Assembly (NCBI RefSeq): GCF_042610495.1
Contig: NZ_JBHGAP010000001.1
Span: forward strand, 806,001 to 870,000
Direction of reading: 5' to 3'
Source: RU20A sp042610495
Lineage (GTDB): Bacteria; Pseudomonadota; Alphaproteobacteria; Rhizobiales; Rhizobiaceae
DNA: 64,000 nucleotides
Below the pieces are notes generated by a model, which was not told the origin of the DNA, ran no database searches, and saw only the letters and a program-made list of their open reading frames with translations. Below are positions 51,707 through 63,571 of the stretch, piece by piece. Made by a program: the position numbers and the translations under genes. Each line of letters begins with the position of its first letter. The first letter of the stretch is position 1.

Positions 51707-52180
51707 GTGAATGCCTTCCGCACCAAACCGATGACCTATCCCTGGCCGCCGCTTCTCTTCGGCCTGTCGGCGGCCACCGCCCTGATGCTCGACATGCGCT
51801 ACCCCCTGCCGGTCGCCGATACCGGCGGCCTCCTGGCGCGGGCCATCGGCTTCACCCTGGTGGTGAGCGCAATTGCCATGGATCTGTGGGCCATCAAGAC
51901 GCTGATCGAACGCAAGACGGCCGTTCTGCCGCATCACTGCACCCGTCATCTGGTGACCTGCGGGCCCTTCGCGCTGACGCGCAACCCGATCTATCTCGGC
52001 TATACGCTGCTTCTGGCCGGCGTCGGCCTGATCGACGGAAATGCCTGGTGCTTCGTCATGGCGATCCTCTTCGTGGCGCTGACCAGCCTCTACGCCATCC
52101 ACCAGGAGGAACAGCACCTGCTCTCGCGCTTCGGCATCGACTTCGAGCGCTACAGCCGCCGCACGGCCCGCTGGATCTGA
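51707..52180 (+). CDS. Isoprenylcysteine/PEMT-type membrane methyltransferase family protein
   Basis: 157 residues from a GTG with AAGGAG seven bases upstream. About four membrane helices, and the conserved PFALTRNPIYLGYTLLLAGVG then HQEEQHLLSRFGIDFERY blocks of the ICMT/PEMT superfamily, which methylates thiols, phospholipids or other substrates with SAM. The real substrate is unknown. It follows the DUF1624 gene by 35 bases, in one operon. Confidence 0.85.
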   Translation: MNAFRTKPMTYPWPPLLFGLSAATALMLDMRYPLPVADTGGLLARAIGFTLVVSAIAMDLWAIKTLIERKTAVLPHHCTRHLVTCGPFALTRNPIYLGYTLLLAGVGLIDGNAWCFVMAILFVALTSLYAIHQEEQHLLSRFGIDFERYSRRTARWI

Positions 52181-52229
52181 GAGATAGGTATACAGGCCGG
52201 CGCCACGCACCTAGGCCCGAAACGGCAGA

Positions 52230-52625
52230 TCAGGTGCTGACGCCGATCTCGGCCATGCGCGTCAGGCAGGCCTCTTCCACATTGTCGAGTTCCGACAGCG
52301 TGTCGTCGATGTCCTTGCGCTTCTGGCGCAGTTCCTCGCGCTTCTCGTTGACCTTGCGCATGAGAAGCTGAAGCTGGCCGATCTCGCCCGGCGGATCCTT
52401 GTAGACATGGATGATCTCGCGGATCTCGGCCACGGTGAAGCCGATACGGCGGCCGCGCAGAATTTCCTGGATCAATCGCCTGTCGGCCGGCCGGAACAGC
52501 CGCGTGCGACCGCGCCGTTCGGGGTGGATCAGACCCTCATCCTCGTAAAACCGCAGGGTTCGGGTGGAGATCCCGAATTCCCGCGTCAACTGGGTAATGG
52601 TGTAATACTTTTCCACGCCGCACAT
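52230..52625 (-). CDS. MerR family transcriptional regulator
   Basis: 131 residues. N-terminal winged helix YTITQLTREFGISTRTLRFYEDEGLI with GRTRLFRPADRRLIQEIL, then a long dimerisation helix (QLQLLMRKVNEKREELRQKRKDIDDTLSELD). No cysteine cluster for metal binding, so it belongs to the LiuR-like or effector-binding-domain-less branch. The start may be the ATG at 52625 or the GTG at 52616. It lies downstream of mgtE with a palindrome between the two, and its promoter overlaps the mgtE stop codon. Confidence 0.9.
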   Translation of the reverse strand: MCGVEKYYTITQLTREFGISTRTLRFYEDEGLIHPERRGRTRLFRPADRRLIQEILRGRRIGFTVAEIREIIHVYKDPPGEIGQLQLLMRKVNEKREELRQKRKDIDDTLSELDNVEEACLTRMAEIGVST

Positions 52626-52649
52626 CCTGCTTTACAGCGGTCCATTTTA

Positions 52650-52671
52650 TTGACTTTTACGTATAAGTCAA
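52650..52671. promoter_or_regulatory. Palindromic operator and promoter of the MerR gene
   Basis: TTGACTT (52650-52656) and AAGTCAA (52665-52671) are a perfect seven-base inverted repeat around TTACGTAT. On the minus strand it contributes a TTGACT -35, with TAAAAT at 52649-52644 as the -10. The repeat covers the mgtE stop codon (52670-52668). Likely autoregulation by the MerR protein. Confidence 0.55.
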
Positions 52672-54089
52672 TTTCCCATGAACCACCAGGTCGCAAGGCC
52701 CAGGAAGGCCATGAAACCAATGATGTCGGTGCAGGTGGTCACGAAGACCGCCGAGGAAACGGCCGGGTCGGCGCCGAAGCGATCGAGCAGCAGCGGGATG
52801 AAGATGCCGGCGAGCGCCGCCGCGATCAGGTTGATCAGCATGGCGCTCGCGATGATGACGCCGAGCGGCAGATCCTGAAACCAAACGCCCGCGATCACGC
52901 CGACCAGAAGGCCGAGCAGCACCCCGTTCAACAGCCCGACCCCCGCCTCGCGGCGAATGATGCGCCAAGCATTGTTGGCATCGAGATCGCGGGTGGCAAG
53001 CGCGCGCACCGAAACCGTCATGGTCTGCGAGCCCGCATTGCCCCCCATGCCGGCAACGATGGGCATCAGCACGGCCAGCGCCACGACGCGTTCGATGGTC
53101 CCCTCGAACAGCCCGATGACGGCGGCAGCCAAGAAGGCGGTGACGAGGTTGACCAGCAGCCACGGCACGCGCGACCGGCTGGTGGAGAGGATCGTGTCCG
53201 ACAGCTCTTCATCGCCGACGCCGCCGAGGCGCATCAGGTCTTCCTCCGCCTCTTCCTGGATCACGTCCACCACGTCGTCGATGGTGAGCACGCCGACGAG
53301 GCGACTGTTTTCATCCACCACGGCGGCGGAGAGAAGGTCGTATTGCTCGAAGACCTGCGCCGCCTCTTCCTGGTCCATCTCGGCCGGGATCGGATGGTTG
53401 GTCTCCCGCATGATCGTCTCGATCTTCACCGCGCGCTTGGCACGCAGGATGCGGTCAAGATCGACGGCGCCGAGCAGCTTGAAGGTGGGATCGATGACGA
53501 AGATCTGCGAGAAGGTCTCCGGCAGGTCGCCATCCTCGCGCATGTAGTCGATCGTCTGCCCGACCGTCCAGAACGGCGGCACGGCGACGAACTCGGTCTG
53601 CATGCGGCGGCCGGCCGTCGATTCCGGATAATCCAGCGAGCGGCGCAGGCGCACCCGTTCCGTAAACGGCAGTTGCGCGAGGATCGCGTCCTGGTCTTCC
53701 TGGTCGAGGTCTTCGAGAATGTAGACGGCATCGTCCGAATCCATCTCGCCGATCGCCGCTGCGATCTGCTCGTTCGGCATCTGCTCGACGATCTCGACGC
53801 GGATCGTCTCGTCCACTTCCGTCAGGACCGAGAGATCGAAATCATCGCCGAGCAGGGTGACGAGCGCGATGCGCTGGTCGGGATGCAGCGCCTCGATGAT
53901 GTCGCCGAGTTCGGACGGGTGCAGCCGTTCGACCATCTGGCGCAGATAGAGCACATCCCGGTCGCCGATCGCCGCCGCGATGTGCATCAGCACGTCGGCG
54001 CGCACCGAATCGTCCTCGTCATAGATGCCGGCATCCGGCAGGCGGACATCCGGCGGCACGAGATCGGGTTCGTCGGTGTTGGCAGACAT
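52668..54089 (-). CDS. mgtE: Magnesium transporter MgtE
   Basis: 473 residues. Domain order: N domain with the acidic MgtE repeats (DVLYLRQMVERLHPSELGDI, LDQEDQDAILAQL), CBS pair (ETFSQIFVIDPTFKLLGAVD, LLSAAVVDENSRLVGVLTID), then five membrane helices with the signature PIVAGMGGNAGSQTMTVSVRAL. Mg2+ binding to the cytosolic domains closes the channel. The ATG at 54089 has GGAG seven bases upstream. The MerR gene follows directly. Confidence 0.95.
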   Translation of the reverse strand: MSANTDEPDLVPPDVRLPDAGIYDEDDSVRADVLMHIAAAIGDRDVLYLRQMVERLHPSELGDIIEALHPDQRIALVTLLGDDFDLSVLTEVDETIRVEIVEQMPNEQIAAAIGEMDSDDAVYILEDLDQEDQDAILAQLPFTERVRLRRSLDYPESTAGRRMQTEFVAVPPFWTVGQTIDYMREDGDLPETFSQIFVIDPTFKLLGAVDLDRILRAKRAVKIETIMRETNHPIPAEMDQEEAAQVFEQYDLLSAAVVDENSRLVGVLTIDDVVDVIQEEAEEDLMRLGGVGDEELSDTILSTSRSRVPWLLVNLVTAFLAAAVIGLFEGTIERVVALAVLMPIVAGMGGNAGSQTMTVSVRALATRDLDANNAWRIIRREAGVGLLNGVLLGLLVGVIAGVWFQDLPLGVIIASAMLINLIAAALAGIFIPLLLDRFGADPAVSSAVFVTTCTDIIGFMAFLGLATWWFMGN

Positions 54090-54618
54090 CGCGCGGCTCC
54101 CCGGAAGGACGTGAAAAACAGGCCGCCTGCCCCCAAGGAAGGCGACGGCCGGAAGCGGATCGGCGGCCGGCGTCCTCGAAGCGGATCGAGGCATGGCGTG
54201 CCCGGCCCACTTGAGCTAGCGCAGTCGGTGGGAGAGGTCCAGCACAAGCGCCACCCTTCCCGCCCCGCCGCCGACATTTTCCGGCAAGCTGTTGCATCCG
54301 CATATGAAACACGGCGTTTCCTGTTGCTTGCGACAGGATATCAGGGGACCTATCGGCATCGCCGGCCGACCCGTGGCGCCGTTCGCGAGCGGGGTCGCCA
54401 GTCTCGTCCAGAGAGCAAAGCGGACGCGCGCTGGCCCCGTCACGGCCACCGCAACCCGCGCACTCCGCTCAACAGGCCTTCCAGCGCGGTGATCTTGCAT
54501 TCCGCCTGCACCTTCGCGACAAGAGACACCCGCGTCGCCGCATGCCTGCGGCTGAGGCGGGCCGCGTGGGCAGACCGCCGAGAATGGCCCCGCGCGTCTC
54601 CGCAGAGGAACAGAGAGC
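54090..54618. other. 529-base region between mgtE and the deformylase-like gene; no gene seen
   Basis: Divergent upstream region. Frames on either strand lack family patterns, ribosome-binding sites and signal peptides. No M-box (Mg2+ riboswitch) structure is recognisable by eye upstream of mgtE. Confidence 0.45.
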
Positions 54619-55122
54619 ATGCCCGTTCGCGACATCGTCACCTGGCCGCACACAGCACTGAAGACGCCCTGCCCCGACGTGACGACCTTCGACGCGGCGC
54701 TCGCCGCACTGGTGGCCGACCTCACCGATACGCTTACCGCCGCGCGCGGTCTCGGCATCACCGCACCCCATATCGGAAAGACCCTCCGCGCCACTGTGAT
54801 CCGGCTGGAGGACATGGCCGCACCGCTCGTGCTGGTCAATCCGAAGGTCACGAAGGCCTCGGACAGCCTCGCCACGCATCCGGAAGGCAGCCTCTCGCTC
54901 CCCGGCCTCGTGGAAGATGTCACCCGCCCCGCCGAGGTCACCGTCAGCTACCAGACGCTCGCAGGCGACCCCGCCGAAATCCACGCCACCGGCTTTCTCG
55001 CCGCCTGCCTGCAACACGAAATCGACCAGCTCGACGGCTTCTTCTGGCTCGACCGCCTCTCCCGCCTCAAACGCGAGCGCCTGCTGAAGCGCCACCAGAA
55101 AGCGGCCAGGGGCAAGGCCTGA
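54619..55122 (+). CDS. Peptide-deformylase-like protein lacking metal ligands
   Basis: 167 residues, the normal deformylase length. The fold pattern is intact, but all three motifs are altered. Motif 1 (GxGxAAxQ) reads GLGITAPH at 44-51. Motif 2 (EGCLS) reads EGSLS, with Ser91 replacing the cysteine ligand. Motif 3 (HEXDH) reads HEIDQ at 133-137, with Gln137 replacing the second histidine. Only His133 of the three metal ligands and the catalytic Glu134 remain. It is therefore probably not an active metal deformylase; a binding or regulatory role, or another reaction, is possible. A functional deformylase must exist elsewhere. Open and undamaged otherwise. Confidence 0.85.
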   Translation: MPVRDIVTWPHTALKTPCPDVTTFDAALAALVADLTDTLTAARGLGITAPHIGKTLRATVIRLEDMAAPLVLVNPKVTKASDSLATHPEGSLSLPGLVEDVTRPAEVTVSYQTLAGDPAEIHATGFLAACLQHEIDQLDGFFWLDRLSRLKRERLLKRHQKAARGKA

Positions 55123-55687
55123 GCACCCGAGCGAACACGCGGCCATCGACGCCGCCGACTGGCGCTTAGAGGTGCGCCGCAGGCGACGATGACGATCGCC
55201 GGACGCGCCGCCATCCGTGCAGGTGCCGGGCAGCGCCCGCATCCGCAGGGGTGCACGCCATTCACCACATTCGCTTTCATGACGTCTGTTGCGAAGACGC
55301 GAGGCGGCCGCTGCGAGGCCCTGCCATCGCCCGCCCACCGTCGCCCCCGGCCCGCGAGAATACGATCCACGCCGCAGCCACGGCGATTGACGCATGGATG
55401 CTCGGGTCACGCCCGACCATGCCAGATAGCAGGCCGGCCACCGCATTTGATACGCTGATCTATCGTCTGAAACCGAGCCGCTTGTTCTCGCCCGGCGTCT
55501 CTGTCGCCGTCAGCTCTGCTGAGAAGACGGGAGGCGCTCGCCATATGCACGGCCATCACCCCATACGCCGTCATCCTCGCCCCCCGAGCCGAGGATCCAC
55601 GCCGCAAGCGCAGCGGGTGCGAGCTCGCAAAGTCCGGCCCCAAAACAGCCGGAGAAAGGGGCGCGCACCGGCGCCCCTGTCAAACGC
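55123..55687. repeat. RIME-like intergenic mosaic repeats
   Basis: 565 bases without a gene. Two diverged copies of about 105 bases start at about 55283 and 55512, each with TCTG-TG-GAAGACG-GAGGCG and, near the end, GATCCACGCCGCA. Palindromes typical of rhizobial RIME elements are present: ATCCTCG (55573-55579) with CGAGGAT (55590-55596), and TCGGG-TCACG-CCCGA (55402-55416). The assignment to RIME rests on remembered motif style, not a search. Confidence 0.5.
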
Positions 55688-58348
<2,661 letters not shown>

Positions 58349-58522
58349 CGTTCAGCCCTTTTGTCGTTGAGGCCGCACCATCGGCGCGGTCGCCTCGCCC
58401 GCCCTTCGGCGCCGCGCAGGTCTTTCCTGCCGGCACCCAACCGGATGAGCGCTTTTATCGCCCGTCACAAACCCTGTCCAGACAGCAAACCGCAGGGTCG
58501 AAAACCCCGGGACGAACGAAGA

Positions 58523-58549
58523 AAGCCGGCCGTTGCGGACGGCCGGCTT
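58523..58549 (-). terminator. Rho-independent terminator after recA
   Basis: A perfect 11-base inverted repeat AAGCCGGCCGT (58523-58533) and ACGGCCGGCTT (58539-58549) around TGCGG, with a T-rich tail (complement of 58518-58524) on the minus strand. It lies 47 bases past the recA stop and 175 before the alaS start. Confidence 0.8.
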
Positions 58550-58595
58550 CCAAAACGATTGTCGATCCCGGCCGATCACCAGCCCCGCCGGCCGA

Positions 58596-59684
<1,089 letters not shown>

Positions 59685-59739
59685 CGGTTCACCTTTAGGG
59701 TATTGGAGTTGATCAGGCAACGAAGCCGCCGTGGTCAGG

Positions 59740-59768
59740 TATGTACTCTTTTTGTTCTCATCTTGCAA
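59740..59768 (-). promoter_or_regulatory. recA promoter with LexA box
   Basis: On the minus strand TTGCAA (59768-59763), 17 bases, TACATA (59745-59740). GAAC-N7-GTAC (59757-59743) overlaps the spacer and the -10; it differs from the GAAC-N7-GAAC consensus at one base. LexA bound here would block the promoter. Confidence 0.75.
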
Positions 59769-59810
59769 GGGCCCGCCAAATGATTGGTGAGATTTCATTA
59801 TCCGGCGCGT

Positions 59811-59825
59811 GTTCTTTTTTTGTTT
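59811..59825. promoter_or_regulatory. Second LexA-box-like site between recA and psuK
   Basis: GTTC-T7-GTTT on the plus strand, one mismatch from the GTTC-N7-GTTC form of the LexA box. It lies 54 bases from the first box (59757 to 59811) and could modulate recA or psuK. Confidence 0.3.
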
Positions 59826-59943
59826 TCGGCCCTGCCGAACATCGTGATGTGCGGATGGACGGATGCCGGAGCAGCCCCGCAAGCCCGGCGCGCCCCCGTC
59901 TCGATTCGCCGCTTCGGGCGCTTTGCAGCGGGGAAGCGCGGGC

Positions 59944-60876
59944 ATGACGCAGCCAGTGATTTCCGTCTTCGGCGGCGCCCATATCGACCGGCGCGGGCGC
60001 ATTGCCGGCGAGACCGCGCCGGCCGCGAGCAATCCGGGAACGTGGATGGAGGAGCCCGGCGGCGGCGGCTTCAATGCAGCGCGCAATCTCGCCCGCCTCG
60101 GCCATGCCGTGACGATGGTCAGCCCGCGCGGGGGCGATGCCGAAGGCGAGAGCGTGGCGCGCGCGGCGGCAGAGGCCGGCGTCACCGATCGCCCGGCCAT
60201 CTACCTCGACCGGCGCACGCCCACCTATACGGCCATCCTGGAGCGCAACGGCGACCTCGTCATCGCCATTGCCGATATGGCGCTCTACGATCTCTTCTCG
60301 CCGCGCCGCCTGCGCCAGAAGGCGTTGCGCGATCTCGTCGCGCAGTCCCGCCTGGTGCTCTGCGACGCCAACCTTCCCGCCGAAACGCTGGCCGCGCTGA
60401 CAGCGACGGCAAAGGCGGCAGGCTGTCTCACCGCCGGCATCGGCGTCTCGCCCGCCAAGGTGGTGCGTTTTGCCGATAGCCTGGCTTCGCTCGATTTCCT
60501 CTTCCTGAATGCCGCCGAAGCCGCCGCGCTGACAGGGAAAAAGGCCGCGGATCCGCAGGCCTGGCCGGCGCTGCTGTCGGCGTGCGGCTTGCGCGGCGGC
60601 GTGGTCACGGCCGGCGCAGGCACGGCGGTCGCCTTTTCGGGTGATGAGCAGGTGACGCGCGCACCGCGCCCGCTGGAGGTGATCGGCGACGTCACCGGGG
60701 CCGGCGATGCCCTCGCCTCCGGCTTCCTCGCCGCCCATCTTGCCCGTGAAAGCCTTGCCGGATGCCTGGAAAGCGGCTTCGCGGCCGCGGCCATCACGCT
60801 GCGGTCGCCGCTCGCCGTCCATCCGGATCTCTCGCCGGAACGCCTCGCCGCGGAGCGAAAGCGCGGCGGGGAATAG
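59944..60876 (+). CDS. psuK: PfkB-family kinase, probably pseudouridine kinase
   Basis: 310 residues. The PfkB signatures are present: EEPGGGGFNAARNLARLG near the start and DVTGAGDALASG with the catalytic Asp255 near the end. On its own the family is broad (sugars, nucleosides), but the next gene is psuG, which makes phosphorylation of pseudouridine the likely job. Degrades pseudouridine from RNA turnover. ATG at 59944 with GGGGA nine bases upstream. Spaced 125 bases from psuG. Confidence 0.85.
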   Translation: MTQPVISVFGGAHIDRRGRIAGETAPAASNPGTWMEEPGGGGFNAARNLARLGHAVTMVSPRGGDAEGESVARAAAEAGVTDRPAIYLDRRTPTYTAILERNGDLVIAIADMALYDLFSPRRLRQKALRDLVAQSRLVLCDANLPAETLAALTATAKAAGCLTAGIGVSPAKVVRFADSLASLDFLFLNAAEAAALTGKKAADPQAWPALLSACGLRGGVVTAGAGTAVAFSGDEQVTRAPRPLEVIGDVTGAGDALASGFLAAHLARESLAGCLESGFAAAAITLRSPLAVHPDLSPERLAAERKRGGE

Positions 60877-61000
60877 GCCGAAGCGGATCGATTTGACCTT
60901 GTCCGGCCCGGCCACTTGCTGGCATGAAGCGGCCACGAACGATTGTGAAAGAGCCGGGTGGTGCCTCCCCCCGCCCCGCCGGCCCAACAGGATGACACTG

Positions 61001-61930
61001 ATGAGCAGACCCTTTTCGCCGCTCCTGCCGATGAACTATTCCGATGAGGTCGCCGCCGCCAAGGCGAACGGCCAGCCGATCGTGGCGCTGGAATCGACCA
61101 TCATCACCCATGGCATGCCCTATCCCGGCAATCTGGAGATGGCCCGCAGCGTCGAGGCGATCATCCGCTCCGGCGGCGCGGTTCCCGCCACCATCGCGGT
61201 CATCGACGGCGTGCTGCATGTCGGCCTCTCGCCCGAGATGCTGGAATCGCTGGCAAAGACCGAGGGCGCCATGAAGCTGTCGCGCGCCGACCTCGCCTTC
61301 GCGATCGCGGAAGGCCGCACCGGCGCCACCACGGTCGCCGCCACCATGATCGCGGCGGCCCGCGCCGGCATCCGCGTCTTCGCCACCGGCGGCATCGGCG
61401 GCGTGCATCGCGGCGCGGAAGACAGCTTCGACATTTCCGCCGACCTCGACGAGCTCTCGCGCACCGGCGTCATCGTCGTCTGCGCCGGCGCCAAGGCGAT
61501 CCTCGATGTTCCCAAGACGCTGGAAGTGCTGGAAACGCGCGGCGTTCCCGTCGTCACCTATGGCTCTACGGAATTCCCGGCCTTCTGGTCGCGCGAATCG
61601 GGTCTGAAGTCGCCGCTCTCCCTCGACAGCGCCGACAAGATCGCCAATTTCCAGGCCATGCGCGACCTGCTCGGCGTGGATGGCGGCCTGCTGGTGGCCA
61701 ATCCCGTGCCGGTCGAAAGCGAGATCGACCGCGAGGAAATGGAAATCTACATCCGCACCGCGCTCGCCGATGCCGAGGATGACGGCATTGCCGGCAAGGC
61801 GGTCACCCCCTACCTGCTCGCCCGCATCTTCGAACTCACGGAAGGCCGCAGCCTGAAGACCAATATCGCGCTGGTCGAAAACAATGCCCGCCTCGCCGCC
61901 GGCATCGCGGTGGCGCTCAACAAGGACTGA
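61001..61930 (+). CDS. psuG: Pseudouridine-5'-phosphate glycosidase
   Basis: 309 residues. Cleaves the C-C glycosidic bond of pseudouridine 5'-phosphate to uracil and ribose 5-phosphate. Family blocks: VALESTIITHGMPYPGNLEMA, IAEGRTGATTVAATM, RVFATGGIGGVHRGAEDSFDISADL and GLLVANPVPVESEI, covering the lysine and metal-binding aspartate sites. The ATG at 61001 has AGGA eight bases upstream; the ATG at 60992 is too close to it. Follows psuK. Confidence 0.95.
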   Translation: MSRPFSPLLPMNYSDEVAAAKANGQPIVALESTIITHGMPYPGNLEMARSVEAIIRSGGAVPATIAVIDGVLHVGLSPEMLESLAKTEGAMKLSRADLAFAIAEGRTGATTVAATMIAAARAGIRVFATGGIGGVHRGAEDSFDISADLDELSRTGVIVVCAGAKAILDVPKTLEVLETRGVPVVTYGSTEFPAFWSRESGLKSPLSLDSADKIANFQAMRDLLGVDGGLLVANPVPVESEIDREEMEIYIRTALADAEDDGIAGKAVTPYLLARIFELTEGRSLKTNIALVENNARLAAGIAVALNKD

Positions 61931-62016
61931 CGACGCCAGACGACCTGCGGAGAAACCGGCGGCCGCGTCCCGAAAGGGCGCGGCCGTTGCCGTTGAAAGG
62001 GGCGAACACCGCCCGC

Positions 62017-62038
62017 CATATTAAGAAAATTTAATATG
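62017..62038. promoter_or_regulatory. AT-rich palindrome upstream of the RND operon
   Basis: CATATTAA (62017-62024), GAAAAT, TTAATATG (62031-62038): a perfect eight-base inverted repeat in otherwise GC-rich sequence, 157 bases before the adaptor gene. It has the size of a TetR-family operator; no regulator gene is in the window on this side. Confidence 0.5.
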
Positions 62039-62194
62039 CCAAAGGGCTTACCGCACCTGCGAGCAGGAATATAACTTCCCGCATCGCCAGTCCGCACCCG
62101 CCGCCGCCCGCCCCCTCCCGGTGTCCCGCCCGCAACGACCCGTGCAGCTGTTCGCGATCCCTTTTCGACTGTCGTCCGCCCGAAAGGACAGCCT

Positions 62195-63571
62195 TTGAAG
62201 ACGTCCCGGATCCGCACCGCAAGCCTTTCCATCCTTGTCATAGCCGCCGCCGGCGGGGCCGCCTATCTCTGGCGCGATCGCCTGCCGCCCGCCCTCCTCG
62301 CCGCCCTGCCCTTCGGCCATCCTGCCGCAGAGGCACAGACCTCCCCGCCGGGCGGCCAGCCGGCCGCAGCCGATGCGACCGCCAGCGGCCAGACCCACCA
62401 CCACCACGACAAGACCGGCGGTCAGGATCAGGGCCAGACCACGGCCGAGGCGCCGGCCCAAAGCAGTGGCAATGGCACCGGCGGTGGCCACGGCAGGAAT
62501 GGCGGCACCGGCGGCCCGGCGGCCGTCAAGACGGTTGCCGCCGTCACCGGCGTGCTGCCGCTCGACATTCCCGCCACCGGCTTTGCCGTCGCCGATCAGA
62601 CGACGATGCTGACGGCGGCAGAACAGGGTGTCGTCACCGATATCGCGGTCAGCGACGGCGCCACCGTGAAGAGCGGCGATCTCATCGCCAGACTGGATGA
62701 CCGCGCTGCCCGCGCCGCCGTCGCGAAGGACGAGGCGATGATCCTGCGCGACAGCGCCACCCTTGCCGAAACGGAGACGGCCCTGCGCCGCGCCCAGGAT
62801 CTCGTTGCCAACAAGGCCGGCGCCCAGCAGACGCTGGACCAGGCACAGGCGGCCCGCGATACCGCCGCCGCGACCGTGGAGGCCGACAAGGCGACGCGCG
62901 CGGCCGATCAGGTCCTCCTCGAGCACACCGAGATCCGCGCCCCCTTCGACGGGCGCCTCGGCGAGATCCAGGTCAGCCTCGGCGCAAACCTCGCCTATGG
63001 CGCGCCGGTCGTGCGGCTCGTCAAGTTCGACCCCGTCTATGTCAGCGCCCATATGGAACAGGCACTGCTGCCCTGGCTGCGCAGCGCGCTCGCCAAGGGC
63101 CCGGTCAGCGTCACCACCGTGCCGTCCGCCAAGGGCGATGTCGCGCACACGGGCACGCTCGCCTTCTTCGACAACACCGTCGATCCCGCCTCCGGCACCA
63201 TTCTTGTCAAGGCGCGGTTCGACAATCCCGACGGCACGCTCTGGCCGGGACAGGCGGTCAACATGGTCGCCCACATCAACACGGATGACAGCCACGTGCT
63301 GGTGCCGACGGTTGCCGTCGAGCCCGGCCAGCAGGGGCCGATCGCCTATGTCATCCGCGACGGCAAGGCCGATGTCGTGCCGGTTACCGTCGATCGCGTC
63401 GCCGGCGACATGACCGCCGTCAGCGCGGGCCTTTCGGCCGGCGATCATGTCGTGGTCGAGGGCCAGGCGCAGCTCTTCCCCGGCCGGCCCGTGACGGAAA
63501 GCGTCGCAGACGGCACCGCCGCCGACCCCGCCAAGGCCACGCAGACCGTCGCATCGGAGCAGGCACCATGA
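62195..63571 (+). CDS. RND efflux periplasmic adaptor (membrane fusion protein)
   Basis: 458 residues from a TTG with AAGGA upstream. N-terminal membrane anchor (LSILVIAAAGGAAYLW), then an unusually long low-complexity linker with HHHHD and Gly/Gln-rich stretches, a lipoyl-like half-motif (GVVTDIAVSDGATVKSGDLIARLD), a helical hairpin (MILRDSATLAETETALRRAQ), the second lipoyl half (IRAPFDGRLGEIQVSLGANL) and beta-barrel and membrane-proximal domains. It links an inner-membrane RND pump to an outer-membrane channel. The His-rich stretch might bind metal. Stop overlaps the permease ATG by four bases. Confidence 0.92.
   Translation: MKTSRIRTASLSILVIAAAGGAAYLWRDRLPPALLAALPFGHPAAEAQTSPPGGQPAAADATASGQTHHHHDKTGGQDQGQTTAEAPAQSSGNGTGGGHGRNGGTGGPAAVKTVAAVTGVLPLDIPATGFAVADQTTMLTAAEQGVVTDIAVSDGATVKSGDLIARLDDRAARAAVAKDEAMILRDSATLAETETALRRAQDLVANKAGAQQTLDQAQAARDTAAATVEADKATRAADQVLLEHTEIRAPFDGRLGEIQVSLGANLAYGAPVVRLVKFDPVYVSAHMEQALLPWLRSALAKGPVSVTTVPSAKGDVAHTGTLAFFDNTVDPASGTILVKARFDNPDGTLWPGQAVNMVAHINTDDSHVLVPTVAVEPGQQGPIAYVIRDGKADVVPVTVDRVAGDMTAVSAGLSAGDHVVVEGQAQLFPGRPVTESVADGTAADPAKATQTVASEQAP

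Noticed and set aside
52407..55169. A 920-codon plus-strand frame spanning mgtE and the deformylase-like gene
   Set aside because: Antisense to mgtE and out of frame with the deformylase-like gene; low-complexity translation with no domain.
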